Positions 35,767 through 44,968 of a stretch of 64,000 nt of DNA are shown piece after piece. Every line of letters begins with the position of its first letter. The first letter of the stretch is position 1. The translations under genes and the position numbers were made by a program. The stretch spans positions 372,001 to 436,000 of the forward strand of contig NZ_JAKMCP010000003.1 of NCBI RefSeq assembly GCF_022662105.1. The letters run 5' to 3'. The DNA comes from Aestuariivivens sediminis (GTDB lineage Bacteria; Bacteroidota; Bacteroidia; Flavobacteriales; Flavobacteriaceae). The notes under the pieces were generated by a model, which made no database searches, was not told the origin of the DNA, and saw nothing but the letters and a program-made list of their open reading frames with translations.

Positions 35767-36687
35767 CTATTGATAATAGCCTTCCCGGGGAATTTCAATT
35801 TCGTATAATTTTCTTGATTTGTTGTTTAAGTGTGGTTCCCTCAACCAAGGATTGTGCAGTTTAAGAATTTTATAATTAATTCCAAACTGTTCTGCAAATT
35901 TAGTGAAATCGGTTACTGCGGTATCCACCTCTACTTTAAAGGTTGGCACACTATGATACAAATCTTTATCCCTGAAATTAAAGCCGTATTTACCGGGGTG
36001 ATTTAAAATTTCTTTAAATGCTACTATCCTAAAGATATAGCGACCTGTTTCCTCTCCAAGGAGCAAATCGTAATAATTGGTTACCTCTTGTTCCTTTAAT
36101 CGCCTTGAAATACCCGCATTACCGGCATTGTAAGCCGCAGCAGCTAGCGTCCATGACCCAAGTTCCTCTTTCGATTTTAACAGGTACTTACTCGCCACCT
36201 CGGTAGCCATTTCCAAATTGTACCGTTCATCAACGTTTTGGTTTATCTCTAATCCATTTTCTTGTCCCGTGGACTTCATGATCTGCCAAACGCCCCGCGC
36301 TCCTGCAGGCGAAACCGCATTGGTAAGGCCACTTTCTATAACCGCAAGATATTTGAAATCGTCTGGAACACCATATTTTTCCAAAATGGGTTCTATAATG
36401 GGAAAATACTTTTTGGCTCGCTTAAACATGAGTAGTCCATTGGATTGCCAATAGGTATTCACCAGGAGTTCCCTATCCATTCGTTCGTGGATATCCGGAT
36501 TCTTTAGAGGCATAGGTTCACCTGCAAAATCCAAATATTCCGGAATTTGTAAGGCGTAAACATTATAGTCATTAATTATTTTTTTTTCTAGATTTTCATC
36601 GGTAGGAGCATCCTGGAGGGCATGAATAAATAAGAAACACAAACTTAACAATCCCACAAACGCGAGTCCCTTTTGTACTGTCTTCAT
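35767..36687 (-). CDS. Lytic transglycosylase, SLT domain (MltD-like)
   Basis: A 306-residue periplasmic peptidoglycan-cleaving enzyme with an N-terminal signal (about 1-27). The SLT domain spans about 100-230: LAVIESGLTNAVSPAGARGVWQIM contains the catalytic Glu (in VIES) and AAAAYNAGNAGISRRL the second conserved segment. The C-terminal part resembles a LysM-like or linker region. It cuts the glycan to anhydromuropeptides. The start follows from the signal peptide. Confidence 0.9.
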   Translation of the reverse strand: MKTVQKGLAFVGLLSLCFLFIHALQDAPTDENLEKKIINDYNVYALQIPEYLDFAGEPMPLKNPDIHERMDRELLVNTYWQSNGLLMFKRAKKYFPIIEPILEKYGVPDDFKYLAVIESGLTNAVSPAGARGVWQIMKSTGQENGLEINQNVDERYNLEMATEVASKYLLKSKEELGSWTLAAAAYNAGNAGISRRLKEQEVTNYYDLLLGEETGRYIFRIVAFKEILNHPGKYGFNFRDKDLYHSVPTFKVEVDTAVTDFTKFAEQFGINYKILKLHNPWLREPHLNNKSRKLYEIEIPREGYYQ

Positions 36688-36737
36688 CGCAAATAAGTTT
36701 TGTCTAAAATTATAAAAAATATTTGAACAAATCTTAA

Positions 36738-37403
36738 CTATCCCTCTAAAATTATAGTGGGCAGGTGCGTATTAAACCATCTGAATTTATTTATAATCAT
36801 AACATGCGTACCGCCTTTTATGGTCATACAATCACTAATGTGTTTTATAGGAAAAACATGATCGTGATCGCCATGGATATGAACGATTTTTGGAATCACC
36901 TCCTGTTGATTCCAACAGACCAATTGCTCAATAGCCCACTTTAAATATTCCGGCTGGTTAAACGACAGGTATCTTTTATAAAGATCCAGTCGCCGCTTCA
37001 CATTTTCACCAAAAGCATATTTCGAAAACAGTTTAATATTCGAAATCCATTTTGTAGGCAACAGTTTATAGGCCCTGGTCCATTTTAGAAGTAAAAAACG
37101 CTTGGGCAATTCGGATGATGATTTGACACTCGATACAATAATCAATTTTTTCACCTTAATATGCCTGCTCATTTCCTGCACCAAAATTCCTCCAAAAGAC
37201 ACCCCTAATAATACAATTTGGTCATGATGAATATGCTGATTCATTCGAAGAGCATAGGCCTTAAGGGTCTCATTTTCAATGGGAAGCATCCATTCTAAAT
37301 AATGGATTTGAAATTGCTCATTGGGCAATTTAATATATTCGAAAATTTGAGGGCTGGCAGCCATTCCCGGCATGAGATACACATGTATTAACTCTTGACT
37401 CAT
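36738..37403 (-). CDS. Alpha/beta hydrolase
   Basis: A 221-residue alpha/beta hydrolase: an oxyanion-type LMPGMAASPQIF at the start, the nucleophile elbow GVSFGG (residue about 69-74), and the late Asp/His pair in HGDHDHVFP and GGTHVMI. The substrate is unknown; possible roles are esterase or lipase-like. It is 50 bases upstream of the lytic transglycosylase gene on the same strand. Confidence 0.8.
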   Translation of the reverse strand: MSQELIHVYLMPGMAASPQIFEYIKLPNEQFQIHYLEWMLPIENETLKAYALRMNQHIHHDQIVLLGVSFGGILVQEMSRHIKVKKLIIVSSVKSSSELPKRFLLLKWTRAYKLLPTKWISNIKLFSKYAFGENVKRRLDLYKRYLSFNQPEYLKWAIEQLVCWNQQEVIPKIVHIHGDHDHVFPIKHISDCMTIKGGTHVMIINKFRWFNTHLPTIILEG

Positions 37404-37447
37404 AAGCTTTTAACCTTATTTCCCTTTTATTATGTGGATTTTTTTTG

Positions 37448-37455
37448 TACTTTTG
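37448..37455 (+). promoter_or_regulatory. Probable -7 element for the GNAT gene
   Basis: TACTTTTG matches TAnnTTTG and lies 68 bases before the ATG at 37524. Confidence 0.5.
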
Positions 37456-37523
37456 CATAACAAATTTATACAAATAGTTTTCACTATTTATTACTCCTAA
37501 GTAAATTAATTAAAACACTTACC

Positions 37524-37820
37524 ATGTTTGATGTAGCAGAATTAATTGACAATGATTTTTTACGCCAATACGAATTAAAAATTGATAATCATTTAGCTAA
37601 AATTGAGTACTCTCTACAAGAGCGCAAGATCTTTTTAACAAAACTTGTCATTCCCAGCGAAATCAATAATGATGTCTTTAAAAAGCAATTTTTAGCCGCT
37701 GTATTTGATCAAATTGAAGAACGCAATTTAAGCATTGTCCCTACCAGTCCGGAGATTGCCCGATTTGTAAGAAGTAACCGCAAATACAAACGTATGCTTC
37801 CGGTTGGGGTAAGGATCTAA
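37524..37820 (+). CDS. Short GNAT-type N-acetyltransferase
   Basis: A 98-residue protein matching the short GCN5-related family (often annotated as GNAT or Acetyltransf_CG): the strand KIEYSLQERKIFLTKLVIP, the helix FKKQFLAAVFDQIEERNLSIVPTSP and the end RFVRSNRKYKRML. It presumably acetylates a small molecule or protein with acetyl-CoA; the acceptor is unknown. It has its own terminator. Confidence 0.8.
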   Translation: MFDVAELIDNDFLRQYELKIDNHLAKIEYSLQERKIFLTKLVIPSEINNDVFKKQFLAAVFDQIEERNLSIVPTSPEIARFVRSNRKYKRMLPVGVRI

Positions 37821-37843
37821 ATTATAACAATGAACGGTTAAAC

Positions 37844-37876
37844 AAAAACTCCGAAGTGTACTTCGGAGTTTTTTTA
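37844..37876 (+). terminator. Intrinsic terminator of the GNAT gene
   Basis: Arms AACTCCGAAG (37847-37856) and CTTCGGAGTT (37861-37870) with a TGTA loop, followed by a T-run to 37875. The A-run on the left could also serve the minus strand. Confidence 0.9.
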
Positions 37877-37901
37877 TGAACTATTCCCTTAATTTATGAT
37901 C

Positions 37902-38270
37902 CTAATAATACCTTGAATAATCATTCGATACTTTTAAAAACCGCAAATTGGAGGGACTTAAAACCAATTCACCTTCTGCATTTATACTGTAGTTTCTCTG
38001 CATCGTATTACCATCCGTTATCACTATATCCTTGTTATTGACCATCCAACTAAAGGAAATGGCGCTAGAGGTGACTTCGGCATCGTTGGCCATGGTTTCT
38101 ATACTTAAACCGGTATTATGTTCTCCAAATACCAAAGTGTACGTATGACTGGAAACCGTGGTTTCCCATACTCCGAGAATATTATGATCTTCATGGATTT
38201 CCTCTTCTGAACAAGACGTGAAAAATGAAATAAGAATAAAACCAACGAGCAACTTTAAGTAGTTTTTCAT
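37902..38270 (-). CDS. Lipocalin-like lipoprotein
   Basis: A 122-residue lipoprotein (signal with FFTSC) followed by a small beta-barrel-like domain (ILGVWETTVSSHTYTLVFGE, then ISFSWMVNNKDIVITDG and LVLSPSNLRFLKVS), as in lipocalin-like proteins of Bacteroidota. The ligand is unknown. It is separated from mtaB by 125 bases and reads alone. Confidence 0.72.
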   Translation of the reverse strand: MKNYLKLLVGFILISFFTSCSEEEIHEDHNILGVWETTVSSHTYTLVFGEHNTGLSIETMANDAEVTSSAISFSWMVNNKDIVITDGNTMQRNYSINAEGELVLSPSNLRFLKVSNDYSRYY

Positions 38271-38395
38271 AACTAATAGATTTGGGTTCTTTAGTATTGA
38301 AATATAATTTCACCTCAAACCTACTTTAGTCTTGCGGAGCCATCAAATAAATCCGATTAAAATCAATAAAACCAACCTAAAAGGTCATTTTTATC

Positions 38396-39727
38396 TTAAT
38401 GGACCAGGATTTTGGCATTTAAAAATTCAAATCGCATACAACCATCATCGTCAATATGAGTTAATTCTACCTCTTGTAAAGTGTTGACCAATTCAGGATT
38501 CCATGGGGTTTTTACTTTGACATAGTTTTCTGTAAATCCATGAATATAGCCGTCCTTATTCTCCCCTTCAAATAAAACGGTTCTGCTGGTTCCTATTTGA
38601 CTTTCATAAAAGGCACGGCGTTTTTTAACCGATAAACCGCGTAACATTTTACTCCGTTTACGCCTTACGGCTTTAGGCACCACGCCATCCATGTCAACCG
38701 CCTCAGTACGGTCGCGCTCCGAATAGGTAAAGACATGCAAATAGGCTACATCTAGAGCATTTATGAAATGATAGGTTTCCAAAAAATGGGCATCAGACTC
38801 CCCAGGAAAGCCTACAATCACATCAACCCCAATACAGGCATGTGGCATCAATTCTCTTATTTTTGCAACTCTATCCACATACAATTCCCTTAAATACCGA
38901 CGTTTCATCCTTTTTAAAATGGCATTACTGCCAGACTGCAGTGGAATATGAAAATGTGGCACAAAAGCTCTGGATTTCGCTACGAGTTCGATGGTTTCGT
39001 TTTTTAATAAGTTAGGTTCAATCGAAGATATACGCAAGCGTTCAATGCCCTCAACTTTATCCAGTTGGGATACCAAATCCAAAAAGGTGTGTTCGTGCTT
39101 TTTGTTTCCAAACTCTCCTTTACCGTAATCACCAATATTTACGCCGGTCAATACAATCTCTTTAATATTCTGTGAAGAAATCTCCCTGGCGTTTTTTAAA
39201 ACATTGCCCATAGTGTCACTGCGTGATATACCGCGAGCCAACGGAATAGTACAATAGGTACATTTGTAATCACAGCCATCCTGCACTTTTAAAAAGGCTC
39301 GCGTTCTATCGCCTATAGAATAAGACCCCACATAAAAATCGGCTTCCTCAATTTCACAGGAATGCACTTCTCCAAAATCATTCTTGCTTAAATCGTTTAT
39401 ATAATCGGTAATTTTAAACTTTTCTGTTGCGCCCAGGACCAAATCGACGCCATGAACATCAGCCAATTCCTCCGGTTTTAACTGCGCATAACAGCCAACT
39501 GCTGCAATAAATGCTTTTGAATTGGCTTTTTGAGCTTGTTTCACTATGGTTTTAAAACGCTTATCGGCATTTTCAGTAACAGAGCAGGTATTAATAACAT
39601 AGATATCTGCCTGTTCCGAAAAATCAACGCGATCGAAACCCTCATTTAAAAAACCTCTTGCAATGGTTGATGTTTCAGAAAAATTAAGTTTACAACCTAA
39701 TGTATAAAATGCAACTTTTTTGTTCAT
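38396..39727 (-). CDS. mtaB: tRNA t6A37 methylthiotransferase MtaB
   Basis: A 443-residue radical SAM enzyme that adds a methylthio group to t6A at position 37 of tRNA. Order: an N-terminal MTTase domain (YTLGCKLNFSETS, with Cys for the second cluster), the radical SAM motif CDYKCTYC near residue 150, the barrel and a TRAM domain (about 375-435). The YTLGCKLN start and CDYKCTYCTIPLARG are typical of the MtaB rather than the MiaB branch. Confidence 0.93.
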   Translation of the reverse strand: MNKKVAFYTLGCKLNFSETSTIARGFLNEGFDRVDFSEQADIYVINTCSVTENADKRFKTIVKQAQKANSKAFIAAVGCYAQLKPEELADVHGVDLVLGATEKFKITDYINDLSKNDFGEVHSCEIEEADFYVGSYSIGDRTRAFLKVQDGCDYKCTYCTIPLARGISRSDTMGNVLKNAREISSQNIKEIVLTGVNIGDYGKGEFGNKKHEHTFLDLVSQLDKVEGIERLRISSIEPNLLKNETIELVAKSRAFVPHFHIPLQSGSNAILKRMKRRYLRELYVDRVAKIRELMPHACIGVDVIVGFPGESDAHFLETYHFINALDVAYLHVFTYSERDRTEAVDMDGVVPKAVRRKRSKMLRGLSVKKRRAFYESQIGTSRTVLFEGENKDGYIHGFTENYVKVKTPWNPELVNTLQEVELTHIDDDGCMRFEFLNAKILVH

Positions 39728-39817
39728 TTGTGCTTTTATGTCTCCTAACTTGTATCAGCCGGTTATAACATTTATATTTACTGTTAAAAGACTGCAAATT
39801 TACAACTAATAAGTTAT

Positions 39818-41437
39818 ATGTTAAAACCTACTCAAAAACATTTAAAGAACTATTTTTCAATTGGTTGTATTTCAATATTTCTCTTATCATGCACAGGGGA
39901 CCTGAATTCCAACAGGGATCATTTGGTTTTTCGATACAATGAATACGCGAACTTAAACACCTTAGACCCGGCTTTTTCCAGAACATTACAGGACAATTCG
40001 GCGTGCAATCAACTGTTTAACGGATTGGTTCAATTTGATCAAAATCTTAACATTCTTCCATCAATTGCAAAGCACTGGACAGTTTCCAATGATGGGATCT
40101 ATTATAAATTCACCTTACGTAAAGATGTGTTTTTTCATAAGCACCCCTTATTCGGAAAAGATTCTACAAGATTGGTCACTGCCGAGGATTTTACCTATAG
40201 TTTAAATCGACTAAGGAATCCCAAAATAGCTGCGCCCGGAAGTTGGGTACTTAACAAAGTGGATGATTTTGAAGCCCTTAGCGATACGGTCTTTCAAATT
40301 AAATTAAAACAACCGTTCCCTGCTTTCATTGGTTTATTGACCATGAAATATTGTTCGGTGGTCCCTAAGGAAATTGTGGATTACTATGGGGATGAATTCA
40401 GGTCACATCCTATTGGTACCGGTCCTTTTAAATTCAAACGATGGGAAGAAAACATAAAGTTGGTTTTTAGAAGAAATGAACTTTATTTTGAAAAGGATAG
40501 TCATGGGCAAGCCATACCTTATTTGGAGGCCGTGGCTATTACGTTTTTACCCGATAAGCAGAGTGAGTTTTTGCAGTTTGCACAGGGAAACATTGACTTT
40601 TTAAATAGTTTGGACGCGTCCTATAAGGATGAATTGTTAACGGCTGATGGTAATCTAAGAACCTCCTATGCAAAACAGGTTAATATGATTCGTGGCCCTT
40701 ATTTAAATACGGAGTATCTGGGCTTTTATTTAGACTCCGAAACTCCTGAAATACAGTCGGAATGGATACGCAAAGCCATCAACTATGGTTTTGATAGAAA
40801 AAAAATGATGATTTATTTGCGTAACGGCATTGGAAATCCGGCTAACGGAGGTTTTATACCCATCGGACTTCCCGGATACAGCCAGGCCATAGGGTATACC
40901 TACCAACCCGAAAAAGCCAAACAGCTTATCGAAAAATTTAAGACCGAAACAGGAATTCTAAACCCGGAAGTTACTTTAAATACAACCAGTAATTATTTGA
41001 GTTTTTGTGAATTTATACAACGGGAACTTCAAAAAGCAGGATTAAAAATAAATGTCGATGTCATGCCGGAGGCCACCTTGAGAAGTGCACGATCCAATGG
41101 TAAGGTCGATCTGTTTAGAAGTTCCTGGATTGCCGATTATTTGGATGCCGAAAACTACTTATCCATTTTTTACAGCAAAAATTTTGCCCCTTATGGATCG
41201 AATTATTTTCATTTTAAAAGTGACCTGTTAGATAGTTTATATAACAAAGCATTTACCATTACCCATATTGAGGAACGCAAATTACTCTATACCAAAATGG
41301 ATTCCATCGCCATGCAAAAGGCCATCATGGTGCCGTTATATTATGATGAAGTGGTACGCTTCACCAGAAAAAATGTGAAGGGTTTGGGTATTAACCCTAT
41401 TAATTTATTAGATTTAAGATATGTTAGAAAAGACTAA
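39818..41437 (+). CDS. ABC transporter substrate-binding lipoprotein, SBP_bac_5 (peptide/nickel type)
   Basis: A 539-residue lipoprotein (signal with LLSCT). The SBP_bac_5 fold shows LNTLDPAFSRTLQDNSACNQLFNGLVQFD, the DFTYSLNRLRNP helix, the IGTGPFKFKRWE motif and a C-terminal MPLYYDEVVRF strand. It binds a peptide or metal chelate for import. No permease or ATPase gene is adjacent, so it is an orphan here. Confidence 0.92.
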   Translation: MLKPTQKHLKNYFSIGCISIFLLSCTGDLNSNRDHLVFRYNEYANLNTLDPAFSRTLQDNSACNQLFNGLVQFDQNLNILPSIAKHWTVSNDGIYYKFTLRKDVFFHKHPLFGKDSTRLVTAEDFTYSLNRLRNPKIAAPGSWVLNKVDDFEALSDTVFQIKLKQPFPAFIGLLTMKYCSVVPKEIVDYYGDEFRSHPIGTGPFKFKRWEENIKLVFRRNELYFEKDSHGQAIPYLEAVAITFLPDKQSEFLQFAQGNIDFLNSLDASYKDELLTADGNLRTSYAKQVNMIRGPYLNTEYLGFYLDSETPEIQSEWIRKAINYGFDRKKMMIYLRNGIGNPANGGFIPIGLPGYSQAIGYTYQPEKAKQLIEKFKTETGILNPEVTLNTTSNYLSFCEFIQRELQKAGLKINVDVMPEATLRSARSNGKVDLFRSSWIADYLDAENYLSIFYSKNFAPYGSNYFHFKSDLLDSLYNKAFTITHIEERKLLYTKMDSIAMQKAIMVPLYYDEVVRFTRKNVKGLGINPINLLDLRYVRKD

Positions 41438-41569
41438 ACGGCCTTCGGTTCCCCAATACTCAGCGGTCATACCAAACCACAATGGATCGTCCTAAACCCA
41501 TATGGAATACGATACGCGCTTCCACGAACAGTAATGGGATGCAGGACCAGATTATCGAATCGTTTAACC

Positions 41570-42478
41570 TTAAGGTTTGGCGAAATAATAAATATCATCA
41601 TCCCCTTTACCCCCATCTCGCTTAGACACAAAGAATCCCGAGCGATTATCGGCATTCATAATTAACGAAAAGTCATCTTTATCACTGTTTAGTGGTTTGG
41701 GGAGTTTTTCGGCCTTTTCGTAAGTACCATGTTCATTCATCTTAGACTTATACATATCAAATCCCCCATAGCCCGGTCGGTTTGAAGCAAAGTATAAGGT
41801 ATTGTCAGGACCCACAACCGGAAACATTTCACGGCTATATGAATTTATATTGCTTCCCATATTGGCGGGGGCACTATAGGTATTATGATCCACAATATCA
41901 ACCTTAAAAATATCCGATCCCCCTTTTGTCGTTTCCTTACCTCCTCTCAGGTTAGCAATAAAAAAAAGGGTTTTTCCATCGTTACTGAACGCAGGATGCC
42001 CATAGGAATAACGGGGTTCACAAAACGGGAGTACTTTAAAATTAGTCCAACCAAGTCCTTCCTTATATGCCCCTATTTCCAAATGAAAATTGGTGTCTTT
42101 AAAATCGCCTTGGGGTTTGGTTTTATGAGTGTACTGTGTGGTGATAATCAGATGTTGGCCGTCAGGTGATACTGCAGCACTCGTTATGACAGAAAGGTTG
42201 GCCTCCGGATCTATTGCAACGGGACTTACAGCCGTAATGTTACCTCCCGGATTTACAACCCCTTCGTATAGGGTCAAGACAGGATGACCGCCTACCGATT
42301 CCACCTTGCCTCTTTTATTTATAGCATAGGAGATATAGAGTATTTTACCCTTTGGGGTTTCCATTAAACCAAAATGTGGATATTCCGTATTACTATCCAA
42401 ATTCGAAATGGTATAATCCGGGGTTTGAGTGAAACCATAGACACTCAATACAAAAACTAACAAAGGAAACGGGTTCAT
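41570..42478 (-). CDS. PD40 beta-propeller secreted protein
   Basis: A 302-residue protein with a signal peptide (about 1-17) and several WD40-like PD40 repeats (AAVSPDGQHLIITT, PAFSNDGKTLFFIANLRGG, PDNTLYFASNRPGYGGFDMYKS). It ends just after GDDDIYYF, where related PD40-OmpA proteins continue; there is no OmpA domain here. Probably a secreted or outer-membrane-associated propeller. The 132-base gap to the upstream convergent gene contains no recognisable feature. Confidence 0.78.
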   Translation of the reverse strand: MNPFPLLVFVLSVYGFTQTPDYTISNLDSNTEYPHFGLMETPKGKILYISYAINKRGKVESVGGHPVLTLYEGVVNPGGNITAVSPVAIDPEANLSVITSAAVSPDGQHLIITTQYTHKTKPQGDFKDTNFHLEIGAYKEGLGWTNFKVLPFCEPRYSYGHPAFSNDGKTLFFIANLRGGKETTKGGSDIFKVDIVDHNTYSAPANMGSNINSYSREMFPVVGPDNTLYFASNRPGYGGFDMYKSKMNEHGTYEKAEKLPKPLNSDKDDFSLIMNADNRSGFFVSKRDGGKGDDDIYYFAKP

Positions 42479-42559
42479 GACGTAGGTTATATTTGATACG
42501 TATCAAATATAACATTTTGCAGGAAACAGCATGAAAATATGGGTTAAGGTTCTTAAAAA

Positions 42560-43735
42560 TTAAGATCTTCTGTAAGATTTGGTCAATTCAAAAACCTGTT
42601 CTAAAATATGTTGTTCTTGAGCCGTAAACTCTAATCCGCGTCTGGAAAATACGCGTTCAGCAACTTCAAAGGCCCTTTTGGTTTGGTAGGTGGTAAAGCC
42701 GCTACTACCGCCCCAACTGAAACTAGGAATGAAATTCCTGGGAAATCCCGAACCAAAAATATTAGCACTTACGCCAACAACGGTTCCGGTATTAAACATG
42801 GTATTTATACCACATTTACTATGGTCGCCCATCATTAATCCGCAAAATTGCAAACCCGTTTTAGCAAAATTCCCGGTATCATAATTCCACAAACGTACTT
42901 CAGCATAATTGTTTTTTAAATTGGAACTATTGGTATCGGCACCCAAATTACACCATTCCCCGATCACCGAATTGCCAAGATAGCCTTCATGTCCTTTATT
43001 GGAATTGGCAAAAAATACCACATTCTTCACTTCTCCACCCACTTTACAATACGGTCCTATGGTGGTAGCGCCATAAATTTTAGCGCCCATTTTAGTGCCA
43101 GCTCCTTCACATAAGGCCAATGGTCCTCGAATAAGGGTCCCTTCCAAGATTTCGGTATTTTTACCAATATAAATGGGTCCCGTACTCGCATTTAATGTGG
43201 CAAATTCCAAAACAGCGCCTTCTTCAATAAAAATGTGCTCTGCACCAATAACCTGATTACTTGATGGAATTGGTTGAGAGATTCGATCTTTGGTCAAAAG
43301 ATTAAAATCCTCCTGGATAGCCTCATCATTTTTTGAAAAAATATCACAAATATGTTCTATTTTTATAATGTCTTCGTTAAACTCTAAGGCTTCAAAACGA
43401 CTAAAATCAATATCCTCCTGAGCTTCTTTGGTATAAAATGCAATGATATCTTCATCTTTAAAAATGGCCTGGTTTTCCTGAAGCTCCCTAACCATTTCCA
43501 CCAATTCTAAATTGGGCAGAAAAGCGGCATTAATCATGATGTTTTCATCCATTTCCACCATGGGATACTTATCGGACAAGTAATCTTCAGTAACGGTTGT
43601 TGTAGTCGTCTTTAAATAAACTTCCCACTTTTCGCGAATCGTCAATATACCGACTCTAATATCTGCTACGGGTCTGGTAAAAGTAAACGGTAACAAATTG
43701 TTACGTGACGGACCATCAAAAAGTATGTAATTCAT
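42560..43735 (-). CDS. GlmU-like sugar nucleotidyltransferase/left-handed helix protein
   Basis: A 391-residue protein annotated in Flavobacteria as GlmU family. The N-terminal part (MNYILFDGPSRNNLLPFTFTRPVADIRVGI) and the C-terminal left-handed beta-helix (repeats such as GPIYIGKNTEILEGTLIRGPLALCEGAG) are visible. It lacks the usual GlmU pyrophosphorylase signature LxxGxGTRM at the start, so the exact reaction is unclear. Gene order with rpmE2 upstream is common in Flavobacteria. Confidence 0.82.
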   Translation of the reverse strand: MNYILFDGPSRNNLLPFTFTRPVADIRVGILTIREKWEVYLKTTTTTVTEDYLSDKYPMVEMDENIMINAAFLPNLELVEMVRELQENQAIFKDEDIIAFYTKEAQEDIDFSRFEALEFNEDIIKIEHICDIFSKNDEAIQEDFNLLTKDRISQPIPSSNQVIGAEHIFIEEGAVLEFATLNASTGPIYIGKNTEILEGTLIRGPLALCEGAGTKMGAKIYGATTIGPYCKVGGEVKNVVFFANSNKGHEGYLGNSVIGEWCNLGADTNSSNLKNNYAEVRLWNYDTGNFAKTGLQFCGLMMGDHSKCGINTMFNTGTVVGVSANIFGSGFPRNFIPSFSWGGSSGFTTYQTKRAFEVAERVFSRRGLEFTAQEQHILEQVFELTKSYRRS

Positions 43736-43808
43736 AAGTCGTAATTTCTAATGATAGCAAGGAACCTTAAAGGTATGCAAATGTGTTCGAAAACATCATA
43801 GGCATACA

Positions 43809-43840
43809 TAAAAAAAGCCTTTCAAAGGTATTGAAAGGCT
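43809..43840 (-). terminator. rpmE2 terminator
   Basis: On the minus strand AGCCTTTCAA (43831-43840 in plus coordinates) pairs with TTGAAAGGCT (43816-43825) around a 5-base loop, followed by a T-run from 43815 to 43809. Confidence 0.85.
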
Positions 43841-43863
43841 CTTTATTCGTATTCAAACTAAAC

Positions 43864-44115
43864 TTATTTTTTAAATTTAGCATATTTGTTTTTAAACTTA
43901 TCAATACGACCGGCCGTATCTACCAATTTAGATTTACCGGTATAGTAAGGATGCGATGTTCTTGAAATCTCCATTTTTACAAGTGGATACTCAACACCAT
44001 CAACCTCTATCGTTTCATTTGTGTTAGCTGTGGATTTTGATATAAACACATCATCGTTAGACATGTCTTTAAACGCTACCAATCTATAATTTTCCGGATG
44101 TATGCCTTTTCTCAT
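43864..44115 (-). CDS. rpmE2: 50S ribosomal protein L31 type B
   Basis: An 83-residue L31 of the zinc-free B type: it begins [20 protein letters not shown] and has the [20 protein letters not shown] end. There are no CxxC zinc motifs, which is why type B is called. It has a consensus promoter and its own terminator. Confidence 0.96.
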   Translation of the reverse strand: MRKGIHPENYRLVAFKDMSNDDVFISKSTANTNETIEVDGVEYPLVKMEISRTSHPYYTGKSKLVDTAGRIDKFKNKYAKFKK

Positions 44116-44148
44116 CGCTTTAAACTTTTCTTTTCAAATTTCGAGCTG

Positions 44149-44178
44149 CAAATTTAAATATTTTTTATTAATGAACAA
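44149..44178 (-). promoter_or_regulatory. Consensus promoter of rpmE2
   Basis: On the minus strand TTG (44176-44178), a 19-base spacer and TAAATTTG (44149-44156). The spacing is the same as at the rpmH promoter. Confidence 0.8.
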
Positions 44179-44224
44179 TGGTTTTTTATTGTTTTTTATT
44201 TACTGCAAGCATGTAACGAATTAG

Positions 44225-44232
44225 TATCTTTG
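44225..44232 (+). promoter_or_regulatory. Probable -7 element for the DUF4199 gene
   Basis: TATCTTTG matches TAnnTTTG and lies 35 bases before the ATG at 44268. No -33 TTG is well placed. Confidence 0.5.
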
Positions 44233-44267
44233 AATACTAACCACTAAGAACTCATAAATTATTATTA

Positions 44268-44801
44268 ATGGAAAAATCATCAAACGCTTCGGCTAAGGAT
44301 TATGGCTTCTATTTAGGTGTCGCTTTAGCCCTTTGGACCGTTATTGCTTACGCTTTAAATTTAGAATTATTGGTAAATTTCTGGATAAATTTGCTCATCC
44401 TTCCTATAGTTATTGTTGCAGCCGGCGTGGTCGCTACCGCAAAATCAAAACAACTTCAAGGGGGCTTTATCTCCTTTAAAGGCGCCTTTACGAGCTATTT
44501 TATTACCGTCGTAATCGGTATTCTCATTAGTTTTATGGTAAGTATTATTTTGTTTAACTTCATTGATACTGAAGCCGCAAATACCGTTAAAGAAATTGCT
44601 GTTGAAAAAACCATTTCGATGATGGAAGGATTTAATACCCCTCCGGAAAAAATTGCAGAACAAGTCGATGCCATGGAAAACCAGGATATTTTTTCTTTAA
44701 AAACCCAGGTATTCCAAATAGCACAAAGCATTATTCTTTTTACCATATTGGGTTTAATTGTTGCAGCCATTATGAAAAAAACCAACCCGGACGCTCAATA
44801 A
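44268..44801 (+). CDS. DUF4199 membrane protein
   Basis: A 177-residue membrane protein with four hydrophobic helices, the second pair flanking a loop with QLQGGFISFKGAFTSYFITVVIG, characteristic of DUF4199. A helical periplasmic segment (about 100-145) separates the last helix. Function unknown; such genes often lie next to a GT2 glycosyltransferase in Flavobacteria, as here. Confidence 0.88.
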   Translation: MEKSSNASAKDYGFYLGVALALWTVIAYALNLELLVNFWINLLILPIVIVAAGVVATAKSKQLQGGFISFKGAFTSYFITVVIGILISFMVSIILFNFIDTEAANTVKEIAVEKTISMMEGFNTPPEKIAEQVDAMENQDIFSLKTQVFQIAQSIILFTILGLIVAAIMKKTNPDAQ

Positions 44802-44817
44802 ATGCTGTATTTTTCTT

Positions 44818-44864
44818 AGTAAACTTAAATTTTGTACCCGAAATTCACAAAATTTAAGTTTACT
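44818..44864. terminator. Perfect 18-bp inverted repeat, possible terminator
   Basis: Arms 44818-44835 and 44847-44864 (AGTAAACTTAAATTTTGT and its complement) around an 11-base loop, 16 bases after the DUF4199 stop. The stem is AT-rich and lacks a following T-run, so it is unusual for an intrinsic terminator. Confidence 0.6.
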
Positions 44865-44936
44865 TCGGGAACCGCTTCATGAGTACACGATTTTCCCCAT
44901 GCATTTGAGATGCATTTATAAATAAAAAAAATCATG

Positions 44937-44944
44937 TACTTTTG
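44937..44944 (+). promoter_or_regulatory. Probable -7 element for the GT2 gene
   Basis: TACTTTTG matches TAnnTTTG and lies 24 bases before the ATG at 44969. A TTG at 44905-44907 is 29 bases upstream, longer than usual. Confidence 0.45.
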
Positions 44945-44968
44945 AAATGTTAAATTTCCATTACCCTT

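Noticed and set aside
41438-41569. Continuation of the PD40 protein into an OmpA domain after a frameshift
   Set aside because: No OmpA-like sequence is present in any minus frame of the short gap.
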